A DNA stretch of 64,000 nt from Isoetes taiwanensis (taxonomy: Eukaryota > Streptophyta > Lycopodiopsida > Isoetales > Isoetaceae). A program made the translations under genes and the position numbers. Shown here one piece after another: positions 43,934 through 55,400 of the stretch (positions within the stretch are counted from its first letter, which is position 1; each line of letters starts with the position of its first letter). The notes below the pieces were generated by a model. It made no database searches. It saw only the letters and a program-made list of their open reading frames with translations, and was not told the origin of the DNA. Location: NCBI GenBank assembly GCA_021234155.1, contig JAJEKV010000030.1:4882050-4946049 (forward strand). The letters run 5' to 3'.

Positions 43934-43945
43934 TGGTATCAGAGC
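43934..43945 (+). promoter_or_regulatory. Primer-binding site (initiator Met tRNA)
   Basis: TGGTATCAGAGC begins one base after the 5' LTR, as usual for this group. Confidence 0.92.
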
Positions 43946-43977
43946 CTAAGTTGCGGCTTGGACCTTGAGTAGCTGAG

Positions 43978-45446
43978 ATGGAGCACGGTGAGACTAGTGC
44001 AGGCGCACATACTGTAGCAGGACAGGCGACTCCTATGGAGGAGGAACCTGATGTACGAGGGCTAGGCGCTTTCACAGACAGAAACCCGAAAGAACACCGG
44101 AGACCATGCAAACGAAGTGGGGTGAGGACTTCTTTGGGAGTGCAAGCAGAGCCCTGGGTCGAGACACTCGGGACCGCTATGAGAACTGTTTTGGAGACCC
44201 ATGGCGGCGGATGGCCTAGGGGAAGTCTCATGGAGAAGGGAAGTCTCCGCGGTTGTAGTGGTGGACCGGATGTACACGGTGCTAGTCTTTGCCGTGGAGC
44301 GGTCCTCAAGAGTTCCTGGATTGAGCAAGGAGGACATCCGCAGTCTTGAGCGCACAAAGATCCCGGATTGGGATGGGAAAGGCACTGCTGAGGAGGCGAT
44401 GGCTTGGATTGACAAGCTAGAGACCTTTTTTGAGGCTACCAATAAAGGTGATAAGGCGCTGTTCATCGCATCACATCGGGCCAAATCGGATGCCTATAGT
44501 TGGTGGAATGGTCCTACCATGAAGAAGGAGGTGAATACCTAGTCCGATTTCAGGAAATACTTTATTGGGGAGTATGCACCTCAAAGATGATGCTTTCGTG
44601 ATGCGCTTTGAGAAGTTGGCGATGCTGTAAGCGCATTGTGTTCTCTCGCTTATATCAATAAGGCGGGGTTATATCCGCAGGGTTGGAGACTTGACCGAGG
44701 CTCGGCAGGTTGATTTCTTCCTAGGTGGCCTATCCAGTGTTGCTCTCAAGAAGCAGATAATCGGGTTGAAGCCCGAGGATTTTGAGAGGGCAGCGATGTT
44801 AGCTCGTCAGCTTGGGGAAGAGGATGAGTCTTTTAAGAAGACATCCCGGAAGTTCTCAAAGAAGAAAAAGTCTGAAAAGTCTGAGCAGCCTAAGTTTAAG
44901 TCTGCAGGTGGAGAGTCCAAGAAGCGTAAGGCGGACTCTAAGTCCGGTGGTCCCAGGAAGAGAATTTTCTGCTATAGGTGTGGGGAGCCGGGGCACATTA
45001 GTCGTGAATGCTCTCAGCCACTATACAAGAAAGCTGATAGCAAGAAAGCAAACGTGACTGAAAAGGCTGAAGAAGAATTGGAATCTAAGATGGTTTCAGC
45101 CATTGCCATGGAAGAACTGTGCGCGCTGAACAAGCCCGCAAGCAAGGACATCATGGATATGTTTGCTGGACGTGTGATTAGATTCTTGGGCAGAATCATG
45201 GGCCGAAACGTAGTTGTGTTATTGGATTGTGGCTCTTCTGACATGTTTATATCTTCTAAGTTGGTGGAAGAACTGCACCTACCTTGTGTAAAGACTAATA
45301 AGTACAAGGTAGATGGGTCTTTTGTGAACGATTCTCAGGTGGAGGATCGTAAAGCTGTTGGGGTGCCCTTGTGTATTCAAGGTTACCAGGAAAAGCTTGA
45401 TTTTGACCTCTTGGACTTGGCCGGTATGATGTGGTGCTGGGGATAA
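43978..45446 (+). pseudogene. Chromovirus gag and protease, frameshifted
   Basis: Starts at the ATG at 43978. After frame changes near 44300 and 44540-44690, the capsid text reads I-P-D-W-D-G-K-G-T-A-E-E, A-Y-S-W-W-N-G and F-R-K-Y-F-I-G-E-Y. A lysine-rich tail leads to the knuckle C-Y-R-C-G-E-P-G-H-I-S-R-E-C near 44970-45011. The protease follows in the same frame, with V-V-V-L-L-D-C-G-S-S-D-M-F; its active site is D-C-G instead of the usual D-S-G or D-T-G. The frame is lost near 45425, where Y-D-V-V-L-G-I-T-W-L appears in the next frame. Gag packages RNA, and the protease matures the polyprotein. Confidence 0.87.
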
Positions 45447-45480
45447 CATGGTTGCAGCGGGTTAAGGCTACTGCAATAGA

Positions 45481-48400
45481 TTGGAACACTCACCAGGTGA
45501 CGCTGAAGCAGGATGGACGGGACCTTTGACGGGAGCTTCCAAGATCGTGTCGTCGCTTCAGGTCAAGAAACTGGTACGTAAATCTTCCAATCAATGTTTT
45601 CTTCTATTCATTGATGAATGTTATCCTGCTTTTGAGTGCTGTCATATAAGTGCTGATAGTGAGGTCATTGAGAATTCAAAAGGCCAAAGAGAGTTGCAGA
45701 ATCTGTTGAATGAATTTCAGGATGTGTTCCCTGAGGAACTTCCTGAAGGTCTTCCACCTAGTAGAGAGATTGAACATGAGATTGATTTAGAGCCTGGATC
45801 CAAACCTGTGTTTCGTAGCCCTTATAGATTGTCCATATTGGAACAAGAGGAGGTAAAAAAGCAGGTTCATGAGCTGTTAGCCAAAGGGTTTGTGAGACCT
45901 AGCAAATCCCCTTATGGTGCTCCTGTCATTCTAGTCAAGAAAAAGGACGGATCAATGCGGATGTGCATTGATTATCGTGCCTTGAATAAGATCACGATCA
46001 AGAATAGGTATCCTTTGCCTAGAATTGACGAGATTATGGATAGGTTAACAGGAGCTAAATATTTTTCTAAGTTGGATTTGCGCAGTGGTTATCACCAGAT
46101 AAGGGTGAAGGAGTCAGATGTACATAAGACTGCCTTCAGGACCACTTTTGGTCATTTCGAGTTTTTGGTGATGCCTTTTGGACTGACGAATGCTCCTGCT
46201 ACTTTTTCCAGAATGATGAATGAGGTTTTTGCAGGATGTCTGGATACTTTTGTTGAAGTATTTTTAGATGATATCCTGGTGTATAGCAAAACCTTGGATG
46301 AGCATTTGAACCATTTGCGTTCTGTACTAACTCTGCTCAGACAGCATAAGTTGTATGCAAAAATGTCAAAGTGTGAATTTCTGAAAGCACAGGTGGAATA
46401 TTTGGGCCACATTGTATCTGCTGAAGGTGTAGCTGTAGATCCCAAGAAGACGGAGGCAATTCAGTCTTGGCCTGTGCCAAAGAATGTGTCTGAGTTGCGT
46501 AGTTTCTTGGGATTGGCCAGTTATTATCGCAGATTTGTCTGGAAGTTTGCCAAGATTGCAGCTGCGTTGACTATGTTGTTGAAAACTAACGTCCAGTGGC
46601 AATGGACGGCGAAGCAGCAGCAGGCAATGGATATGATGAAGAGGTTGTTGACCTCAGCGCCTATTCTGTTGATTCCAGACATGAGTAAACCTTATGAGGT
46701 TTACACTGATGCATGTGGTTATGCCATTGGTGCTGTTCTCATGCAGGATGGTAGGGTGGTGGCATATGAAAGCCGCCAACTCAATGCTGCTGAGAAGAAC
46801 TATTCCACATATGAGCAGGAGTTACTGGCAATGGTTCATGCGCTCAAAGTCTGGAAACATTATCTCCGTAATAAATGTGAGTTTGTGGTCTACACCGATC
46901 ACAAGCCTTTGAAATTCCTGCAAAGCCAGGCCGAGGTAAGTCCAAGGCAAGCAAGATGGTTGGACTTTCTTTCTCAATTTCATTTTCATGTTGAACATCT
47001 TCCCGGGAAAAAGAATCCTGTTGCTGATGCTCTTTCTAGGGTTCAGGAAGTAAATGTAATGGTTCAATGTGAAATTGCTTTGGTGTCACAGATTAAGCAA
47101 GCATATGACTTGGATGCCTATATTTTGAGTATGCAGCATCTATCCAAGTTACCTGATGCTTGGGATATCCAGAATGGTCTCTGGTATCATAAGGGACGTA
47201 TTTATGTTCCTGCTGTTCACACTTTGAGAAAGCAATTATTGAGCGAGTTTCATGATGCACCCTATGCTGGGCATGGGGGTGAGTGGAAAACTTATGAATC
47301 GCTCAAGAGAATGTTTTACTGGCCTAGCTTGAAAGAGGATGTGCAGGAATATGTGAAAGTCTGTGAGACTTGTCAGCAGGTTAAAGCGAGTCGAGGCAAG
47401 ACTCCAGGGCTGTTGCAACCTCTGCCTGTGCCAGAGGAAAGATGGAGTGAAATCTCTATGGATTTCATTGTAAAATTGCCTCGTACTGTGCATCACTATA
47501 CTCAGATACTTGTCATTGTTGACAGGTTGACGAAGTATGCACGCTTTATACCTCTGACAAAGAATGCTGATGGCTTGGCGGTGGCCAAGGCTTATATGCA
47601 GCATGTATTCCCTATTTTTGGATTACCCAAAGCTATTGTAAGCGATCGCGATGTGAAATTCACTGGGAATTTCTAGCGCGAATTGTTCTCTGCATTAAAA
47701 TGCACTCTTCAGTTCTCTAGTGGAGATCATCCGGAAACGGATGGGCAAACTGAAAGAGTGAATCAAATTCTGGAGGATATGCTGAGATCTTATGTGGCCA
47801 CTCAGCAATCCAGATGGGAGGACTATTTGCCAATTGTGGAGTTTGCTTACAATAATGGGTTCCAACAGAGCATCAAAACTAGCCCGTTTGTGGCTATGTT
47901 TGGGAGAAATCCCAGAGGACCTGTATCACTTGGTTTTGATGGGCTGAAAACTGATGCTGCTATAAGTATGCCTGAAGGCATGGATGTGACACTTGGGTTG
48001 TGTCAATTGCATATGAGACAGGCCCAGGATCGGGCAAGGGCACGTGCCAATTTGTCTAGAGCCCCAATCGAGCTGCATGAGGGTCAGATGGTGTACCTTC
48101 GTGTAGTCTTCCCTGCAAATCTGAAAAGAAAAGCAATATTGTCGTTGCTTGCAGGAAAGAAACCAAAGCTCTCCCCAAGATACAGTGGTCCTTACAAGAT
48201 TTTGAAGAAATATAGTGATGTTGCCTTCAAGTTGCAACTCCCACCGAATGTGGACATTCATCCAGTTTTCCATGTGAGCCAGTTGCGACCAGCTCTAGGG
48301 AAAGCTGCGAATGTTGTGCCTTCTCAGGAACACATGGTGGAGTTGGATAGAATTCCTACCCCTGAAAGAATATTGAATTCCCGGATAGTGCGGATCCGCC

Positions 48401-48588
48401 AAAGAGACCAGATGGAATTTCTGGTGAAGTGGAAACATAGACCTGTCTCAGAGGCGACGTGGGAGAGTCGTCGTTTCATGACTCAATATCCGGATGTTAT
48501 GGCTCAATGGTCTGGAGCCGATTCTCGAGGACAAGAATCCCAGGGGGGGAGTAATATTACGCCCAAAATATATTGCAGACCATTGTAA
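45481..48588 (+). pseudogene. Chromovirus pol: RT, RNase H, integrase, chromodomain; one internal stop
   Basis: RT runs about 45780-46450 ([23 protein letters not shown] at about 46261). RNase H begins near 46700 ([17 protein letters not shown] at about 47020). The integrase zinc domain is at about 47251-47385 (A-G-H-G-G, C-E-T-C-Q-Q). The core shows [16 protein letters not shown] and T-D-G-Q-T-E-R-V-N, so all three acidic residues are present. A TAG at 47674-47676, where the family has Trp, breaks the core. A chromodomain (E-F-L-V-K-W-K-H-R-P near 48415) would direct integration to marked chromatin. The frame runs through the PPT into the 3' LTR and stops at 48586-48588. The first 60 residues do not match the family and reflect a frameshift near 45540. 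Confidence 0.93.
48541..48554 (+). promoter_or_regulatory. Polypurine tract of the chromovirus
   Basis: CAGGGGGGGAGTAA precedes the 3' LTR and is the expected plus-strand primer. It lies inside the pol reading frame. Confidence 0.8.
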
Positions 48589-50348
48589 GTAAATTGCATG
48601 CAAACTTGTTGTGGGCGGACAATTGAATTAATGCGGTTGGCATTAATGTTGTGGTCGCATGTTGTTCTCTAGCCTAGGGTATGGTGCACCTTAAGGTCTT
48701 AGGCTAGGATGCAATGGAATCCGTGCAAATAATAAGGGCGTTTATAGCATTGCTTGTTGCATGGATCTAGTGACAATAGACAATATTGTGTGCTATCTTA
48801 GCTAAGGTAAAAATACCTTAATGGTTAGGGTGGTATTTAATGGCTAAGGAAAGGTGAGCACCCGGAATAGTGGGGATGCCACCAGCAGCCAGTTAACAGC
48901 AGCGTGAGCTGCGAGGCTGGAATCGGCCTTAGCTTCTGGACCAGGGAAACCGGCTGGTTGGTCGCCACGTGGCATGGCCACGCTCCCTTGATAGTACATC
49001 GATCGAGGAAAAGCGGCTGGAATAAGGGCGGGTTTTTGTCCCACGTTCTGAAGAAAAAACGAGCCGGATTGTGGATCCGGCAGAACCACCTGCCTTGCTG
49101 AGGTAGTGCCATGTGGCTAAGCCACGATTTGGCAGGCCGCTGTTCTAATAGCAGGGCGGGGATAAAAAGGAGCAGGAGGAAGAAACCGGAGGACTGCAGT
49201 AGCCGGTTGGGTTGTCGGATAGAGAAGTCCAATTGCAAGGAAAGGGATAATTCAGAAGGCGAAGCGGTTACAATCTGCTGGATCATAGTTGCAGCAGAGA
49301 AGCCTTATCTTGGTAAGCCCTGAAATTTTGGAGGTAATCCGGTTGTGGCCTTGGGGGCCATGTAACTGTAATGAATACAGTGGTTAAGGATTACCATTAT
49401 TGATAGGCTTCATGATAACTAGTGTGGACTAGTTCCCTAAAGCTAGAAGTAAACTGTAACCCGAAACCTATGAATTGCTAAGCCCCTTCCCTTGAAGGCT
49501 CAGAGTACATCTTTGAGTAGGCGAATGCTACTTGGTTTCTTAAGCCCTTTGCAGAAAGAAGGTGCAATAGCAACCGTGAGGATGCGGCTGGCCATTGCAG
49601 TTATTTAAAGCTGCTAAACCTTCTCCTTTGAATACCCTATGTGAGTGTTGCCATAGTGTAACGCTCGTTTTAAAGGGATCTTGTGAGTGCTAGTGCGATG
49701 TGATATGGTGTTGGTATGGGACGACACTATATTAATCAACAGTCTAGTGAAAGCAAGGGTCCTGTGAATGTGTCTCGGTGATACGGGGATAGGTGCCTTG
49801 AGTATCTATCTGTGAGAGTTTTATGCATGGCAATGGTATAGATAAGTGTAACTTATCGAATAAGGACCGCCGGTGTTGGTGAGGTGAACCTTGTCACTGG
49901 TATGGGACGGTGACGGGTGGAACCAACAGTCTAACAGCCTAGGGCCTTATGTTGCCTGCAGTTTCTCCCTGACATTGGATCCACCGGTAGCGGGGGTTCT
50001 GAGCGGCGTCTTGTCTAGATATGGTGGGGTGTAATGCCGCTTGGCGATGCTATGGTGCGTGTGGTGGATTCCATATGTGTGTTCTTGCAGTCCGTCAGTC
50101 GTTGCTTCATGTTGACATACTGGATAACTCTTATGCATGTTACTGACATGTGTAAGCTTGTGCAGGCTGCTTGATAGCTGGCGGAGCGTACGTGTGTTTA
50201 TAGTTATCTTTGTGTTGTCATCTTGTTATCTGTATACGTGGCTTTCATGTATATAGCCTCGTGGGAGGCAGTACTTGTTCTGTGTACTCTGATGGTTTGA
50301 TGTGAATACAAATCGAAATTTTTGGTACTAAAATTTTGGTTCGTAACA
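48555..50348 (+). repeat. 3' LTR of the chromovirus
   Basis: Begins TATTACGCCC (TG to TA relative to the 5' LTR) and ends GGTTCGTAACA, followed by GTAGC. The altered terminal dinucleotide would hinder integration of a cDNA made from it. Confidence 0.94.
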
Positions 50349-50353
50349 GTAGC

Positions 50354-50516
50354 TATGGTTCACAGGCCCACTACAAGCTTAAGTAATATAAACTTGAATT
50401 TAAATTACCCGCCCAATATGGGCGGGATAAATTTCAGTACAGTTATTTTTTTCCTTTTCCATATCGACCTGTCGAACCGGCAAGGCGACTCGAGCGCTCA
50501 CTTCGGGCTCCTTTCC
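50354..50516 (+). repeat. Right half of the repeat split by the chromovirus
   Basis: TATGGTTCACAGGCCCACTA onward matches 51397-51556. Together with 42107-42157 it rebuilds a roughly 215-bp repeat unit. Confidence 0.87.
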
Positions 50517-50629
50517 GAAGTTTAGGTTAGGGTTTATTCTGGCGGCTCCGGCTATGGCGATGGCGCCCTGCTCCGACTTTGGCGCCCTACTCCTGCTCCT
50601 GCGATGGCGCCATGCTCCTACGATGGCCA

Positions 50630-50905
50630 TGGCGATTTGTGCAGCGACTCTGTTGTTCCCGACTCTGTTCTTTTTTTCTGTTTTGTCTTTCTAACGACTC
50701 TGTTCTTTCTGTGCAGAGACTCTGGCGATGGCGTAACAAAGCCGTTTTTTTCTGTTTTTCCTTTCTAATGACTCTGTTCTTTCTGTGCAGCGACTTCGAC
50801 GATGGCGTAACAAAGCCATTTTGTTTTCTGTTTTTTCTTTCTAAAGACTCTGTTCTCTCTGTGCAGCGACTCCGGCGATGGCGTAACAGAGTTAAGCTTT
50901 TCTTT
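50630..50905 (+). repeat. Tandem repeat, about 74-bp period
   Basis: CTGTGCAG-centred copies sit at 50639, 50711, 50785 and 50861 (spacings 72, 74, 76), each followed by CGACTC- and GATGGCGTAAC-like text. The ORF at 50579-50983 is a product of this repeat. Confidence 0.88.
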
Positions 50906-51020
50906 TCTTTTCTTTTCGAAGCTTTTTTGAAGCTTTTCTTCTTTCAAAGCTTTTCTTTTCTGAAGCTTTCGAAGCTTTCGTAGATTTCTTTCCTTTTAAA
51001 GCTTTTTTTTTAAGAAACCT
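50905..51020 (+). repeat. AAGCTT-rich low-complexity tract
   Basis: AAGCTTTTC and its variants recur about ten times in 115 bases of T-rich sequence. No gene. Confidence 0.75.
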
Positions 51021-51341
51021 GTAGGTGCTCTGAAGCTTTTTTTTAAGAAATTTGTTGTTGGTGCTTTGGACCGGGGTTCAATTCCCTATGCAGTAAATGT
51101 TCAATTTTCTGTAAAACTAAAACAAGAAAGCAGAATGCGAGTCAAAATGCAGGTAGAAATCTTAGAATGCAGGTAAGAATCCGGGAATGCAAGTAAAGTT
51201 CAGAAATACAGGTAAGAAATTCTAGTATGACAATTAAAAACTTAGAATGCAAGCGAAGAGGATAATCTGAGAAAGAAAAGATGACACGTGGCAGCAGCTC
51301 ATTGGCGGATTGGCCAGAATGAACCCTAACCAAACTTTACG
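51021..51341. other. Spacer with repeated GAATGCAGGTAAG-like motif
   Basis: GAATGCAGGTAAGAAT and variants occur four or five times at about 51140-51260. They resemble splice donors, but no exon is recognisable. Confidence 0.5.
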
Positions 51342-51556
51342 TTTTCTAAAATTTGGGGAGCCGTTGTGTTTCCCGTGGCCGTGTTTCGTAACTATGGTTC
51401 ACAGGCCCACTACAAGCTTAAGTAATATAAACTTGAATTTAAATTACCCGCCCAATATGGGTGAGATAAATTTCAGTACAGCTATTTTTTTCCTTTTCCA
51501 TATCGACCTGTTGAACTGGCGAGGCGACTCGAGCGCTCACTTCGGGCTCCTTTTCG
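51342..51556 (+). repeat. Unoccupied paralogue of the chromovirus target repeat
   Basis: Carries the left and right halves joined without an insertion; the target reads TTTCGTAACTATGG where the occupied copy had GTAGC. It ends near CGGGCTCCTTT. Confidence 0.88.
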
Positions 51557-52439
51557 ACGGCCATAGGTAAGCTCAATACGGTCCCTCTTATTTGCCAGTC
51601 GTAGCCAAGCTTCTTGCACTAACAGACGTCTCCGACGGCCATAGTGTACAGGTTTTAAGCATGTATTTTTCTGCAGGTTTTGAGCAGAGGATTAACTGAA
51701 TGATTCTGCCCATGTATTTCATGTCGGCCTTGCGCGCTAGAGTCTTGCTGTATTGGAAGGAGTTTTAATATAAAAGGCATGTGCATAACAAGTCCACCAT
51801 CAGCCAGGATCGTGTCTTGCGGATACCCAATAGTGGCGGATGGCTACAGAGGTCTGTTATGGCAGATAAGAGGTATGAAAGTCTGATTACATGTACTCCA
51901 TTTTCTCAGCTATTAATACTTACTCAAATTCTTGTTGAGCAGATTTACGGCTCGGTATAAATCATTTTGCTAAGATTCTTCTTTCTTTCTTTCAACTTGG
52001 ATATTACTAATCGCTGTAATTACGTGCATTTGCATAACCGTTACTTCTGGAAATGCACTGGCACTAGACTTCTTAATCGAATCTACAACAGAGGTTGGCC
52101 AACACGAGTGGCCCAGATGCCACATAGATTGGAAACCTGTAGATGAGGCTAGCATGACGTCTCTCTTCATCTTCTCTTCTTGTTCTTTTTCTCTCTTTTC
52201 GTTTACTCTTATATAGTTCCCATGCATTATACTTGGTACCCCCGCCCCCCTCCCTTCTTTTTTGCCTTGTGTTATTATTAGCACGCCATTTGGAATTGAC
52301 CCCTTCTTTGCCTGGAGTATGATTGGCGTGGCCATTTGAGATTGATCTTTTTTTGCCCGGTGTTATTATTGTTATGCCCATTTCGGATAGAATAACAAGT
52401 TAGATTGAAAGTGTAACTATTTGAATATTCAATTCAAGT
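51557..52439. other. Intergenic with a roughly 55-bp degenerate tandem repeat
   Basis: About 52255-52385 holds three degenerate copies of a phrase with TGTTATTATT, GCCATTTGGAATTGA and TTTTTTGCC. No upstream exons of the following helicase are recognisable here. Confidence 0.5.
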
Positions 52440-55400
52440 TCAAATAGTACATGGACCTGTAGATGAGAAGAAGGCAACTTTCCCTGGGCTTGCAGTCCCT
52501 AATAACAAACAGAGGGTTTGGGAAATAGAAGAGAAGCTTGATATTGCATAGAGGGAAGATAGTGAGAAACCTAAGGATAAGAATGATTATAGAAGATATA
52601 AAGAATGCCATAGAGATGATATGACAAGAGAGGGGAAAAGAGGCACAAGGGAGGAAGGAAGAAGGCATAGAAGCAGGAATTATAATTCTGAAAAAGATGG
52701 TGTAGAATTCACTAGCTATATGCAGGATCATGATTTGAGTGGTAGGAGACATGAAGATGAGGATCAACTCAGTGGCAGGTATGATAACAGAGAAAGGGAT
52801 AGAGAAAGAGGAAAAGGAAGGGATCGAGGTAATGGTCTAGGTCACATGGATAGGGAGGAAGGAAGGGAATCGAATCTTCTAGGTAAAGATGGAGACTGCA
52901 GAAATGGCTATAGGTCAAAATGTGTTGAAGACAGGAATAAAGGAAAACAAAGTCAACGTCCTAAGTCAGATGAACCAGAACTGTATGGAATCTACAGAGG
53001 TAAGGTTTCCAGGATAATGCAATGTGGATGCTTTGTACAACTGCATGGCTTTCAGAACAGGAAGGAAGGGCTTGTTCATGTCTCGCAGATAGCATCTAGG
53101 AGAATACGCCATGAAAAAAGATGCGGTTGAGAGGGATCAAGAAGTCCAGGTGAAGGTTATTTCGTTATCTGGACAAAAGATGAGTATGTCCATGCAGGAT
53201 GTTGATCAGCAAAGAGGACATGATCTGCTGCCCATGAAGTACCCACAGTCAGCATCTGTTGACGATGAGACTTTTCGAGCTAATCCGTCAAGCATGAGCA
53301 AGGCTCCTGTTACCAGGAAAGGATTGTCGGGAATCACCATAGTGGAGGAGGATGGCAATTCATCTTCTCGAGGGCCCATGAAGAGGATGAGTTCTCCTGA
53401 AAAATGGGAGGCTAAACAGCTGATAGCATCAGGTGTTTTGGACGTCAGGGACTATCCAATATGATGATGATGATAGGGGTTTACTTTATCAGGATGAAGG
53501 TATGGACGAAGAGCTTAAAATTGAGCTTAATGAGGATGAACCGACATTTCTTAGGGGCCAAATTAGGTATTCCATTGACATGTCACCTGTCAAGATAGTT
53601 AAGAACCCAGATGGGTCATTACAATGGGCAGCCATGACACAGTCTGCACTTGCAAAGGAAAGGAGGGAACTAAGGGAGCAACAAATGAGAGAACAATCTT
53701 TGGATTCAATACCTAAAGATTCGAACAGGCCATGGGAGGATCCCATGCCTGAGACTGGAGAAAGACACCTTGCACAGGAGTTAAGGGGTGTTGGAAAGAC
53801 ACCTTGCACAGGAGTTAAGGGGTGTTGGCCTTTCAACATATGACATGCCTGATTGGAAGAAGGATGCTTTTGGGAAGGTGCCTTCTTTTGGAAATACCAA
53901 AGCCGCCTATCTGAGGAACAACGCAAAAGTCTACCCATATATAAACTAAAAATGAACTTGTTCAGGCCGTGAAAAGAGAATCAGGTCTTGGTTGTAATTG
54001 GAGAGACAGGATCCGGAAAGACAACCCGGATGACTCCCAAGATTTGGCGAGCCGCTATACTACTGAGAGGGAAAAATTGGATGTACTCAACCCCGACGTG
54101 TGGCTGCCATGTCCATTGCAAAACGTGTTGCAAAAGAGTTTGGTTTGTCGTTTAGGAGAAGAGGTTGGATATGCAATCCATTTTGAAGATTGTGCGGGAC
54201 ACAAAACCGCTATCAAGTATATATGACGATTTATGCTCTTGCTACCGAGAAATTTTGGTCGACGAGAACCTCGTGCAATATTCAGTCATCATGCTTGATG
54301 AAGCTCATGAGAGAACCATTCATCTTGATGTACTCTTTGGTCTTCTTAAAGGTTTGGTCGAGGCGGCTGGCCGACATGCGTTTGATTGTGACATCCGCAA
54401 CACTTTCGATGTGGAGAAGTTTTAAGGTACTTCTTCAATTGTAACATTTTTACTATTTCAGGAAGATCATGTCCCCGTAGAAATTTTGTATACAAAGCAA
54501 CGAGTGATTACTTGGATCTTTGCCTTAATTACAGTCATGCAAATACACTTGACGGAGCCCGAAGGTGATGTTCTCCTTTTCTTGACAAAGTCAAGAAGAG
54601 ATTGACACAAAGATGTCGATTTTTATATGAAAGAATGAAAGGGTCGGGACCTAATGTGCCGAAATTGATTATTTTACCAATATAGTGCTTTGCCTAGTGA
54701 AATCCGGACCGCGGATTTTGAACACCTCCCACTTTCGGTACAAGGAAAGTTGTGGTGGCTACCAACATTGCGGGCGCCTTTAACTATTGATGGGATTTAT
54801 TATGTTGTTGATCCTGGATTTGGCGGCGTAAAGTTTACAATCTAAAGCTTAGGCCGGACTCCATTGTTATCACTCCAATTTCTCAAGCTTACGCTAAGCA
54901 AAGGCGGGGGCGTCTTTGGCCGTCTTGGGCGGAAAATGTTCAAGTCAGTATATGGAAAGTGCCTTTTGGAATGAAATGTCGCCTACAACCGTCCCCATCG
55001 AAATTCAACGAATTAATCTTGGAATGACCGGTGCTAACAATGAAAAGCTATGGGCATAAATGACCTCCTTTCATTTGATTTCATGGATCCACCTCCACCG
55101 CAGAAGCTCTTATCTACGCAATGGAGCAGATTTATAGCTTACGGGCACTTTCGATGAGGAAGGCCTATTGGACGGCTAGGTAGAAAAATGGCTGAGTTCC
55201 CATTGGATCCACCGTTATAAAAAATGCTTCGGCCGCCGTGGACCTTGGTTGCGTGATGAGACCCTTTACTATTATTTCAATGTTGCAAGCTCAAAATATT
55301 TTTACCCCTCGTGAGAAACAAAGCTCGTGCACTGAGAAAGCGGGCAAAGTTTCTTCAACCGGAAGGAGACCATTTAACATTGCTTGCGGTTTATGAAGCT

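Larger units (their letters stand above)
42158..50348 (+). mobile_element. Full-length Ty3/gypsy chromovirus
   Basis: LTRs of 1775 and 1794 bp flank a PBS, gag, pol (protease, RT, RNase H, integrase, chromodomain) and a polypurine tract. A 5-bp target duplication GTAGC sits at 42153-42157 and 50349-50353. The chromodomain assigns it to chromoviruses. Pol is open except for one TAG inside integrase; gag and the gag-pol junction carry frameshifts. The LTRs are identical over long stretches, which suggests a fairly recent insertion. Most differences are clustered and involve CAG/CTG versus CG/CCG. Confidence 0.95.

Noticed and set aside
50579-50983. A 134-aa ORF with repeated L-S-V-Q-R-L-R-R-W-R segments
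   Set aside because: It is a translation of the 74-bp tandem repeat and a T-rich tract, with no conserved composition beyond the repeat.
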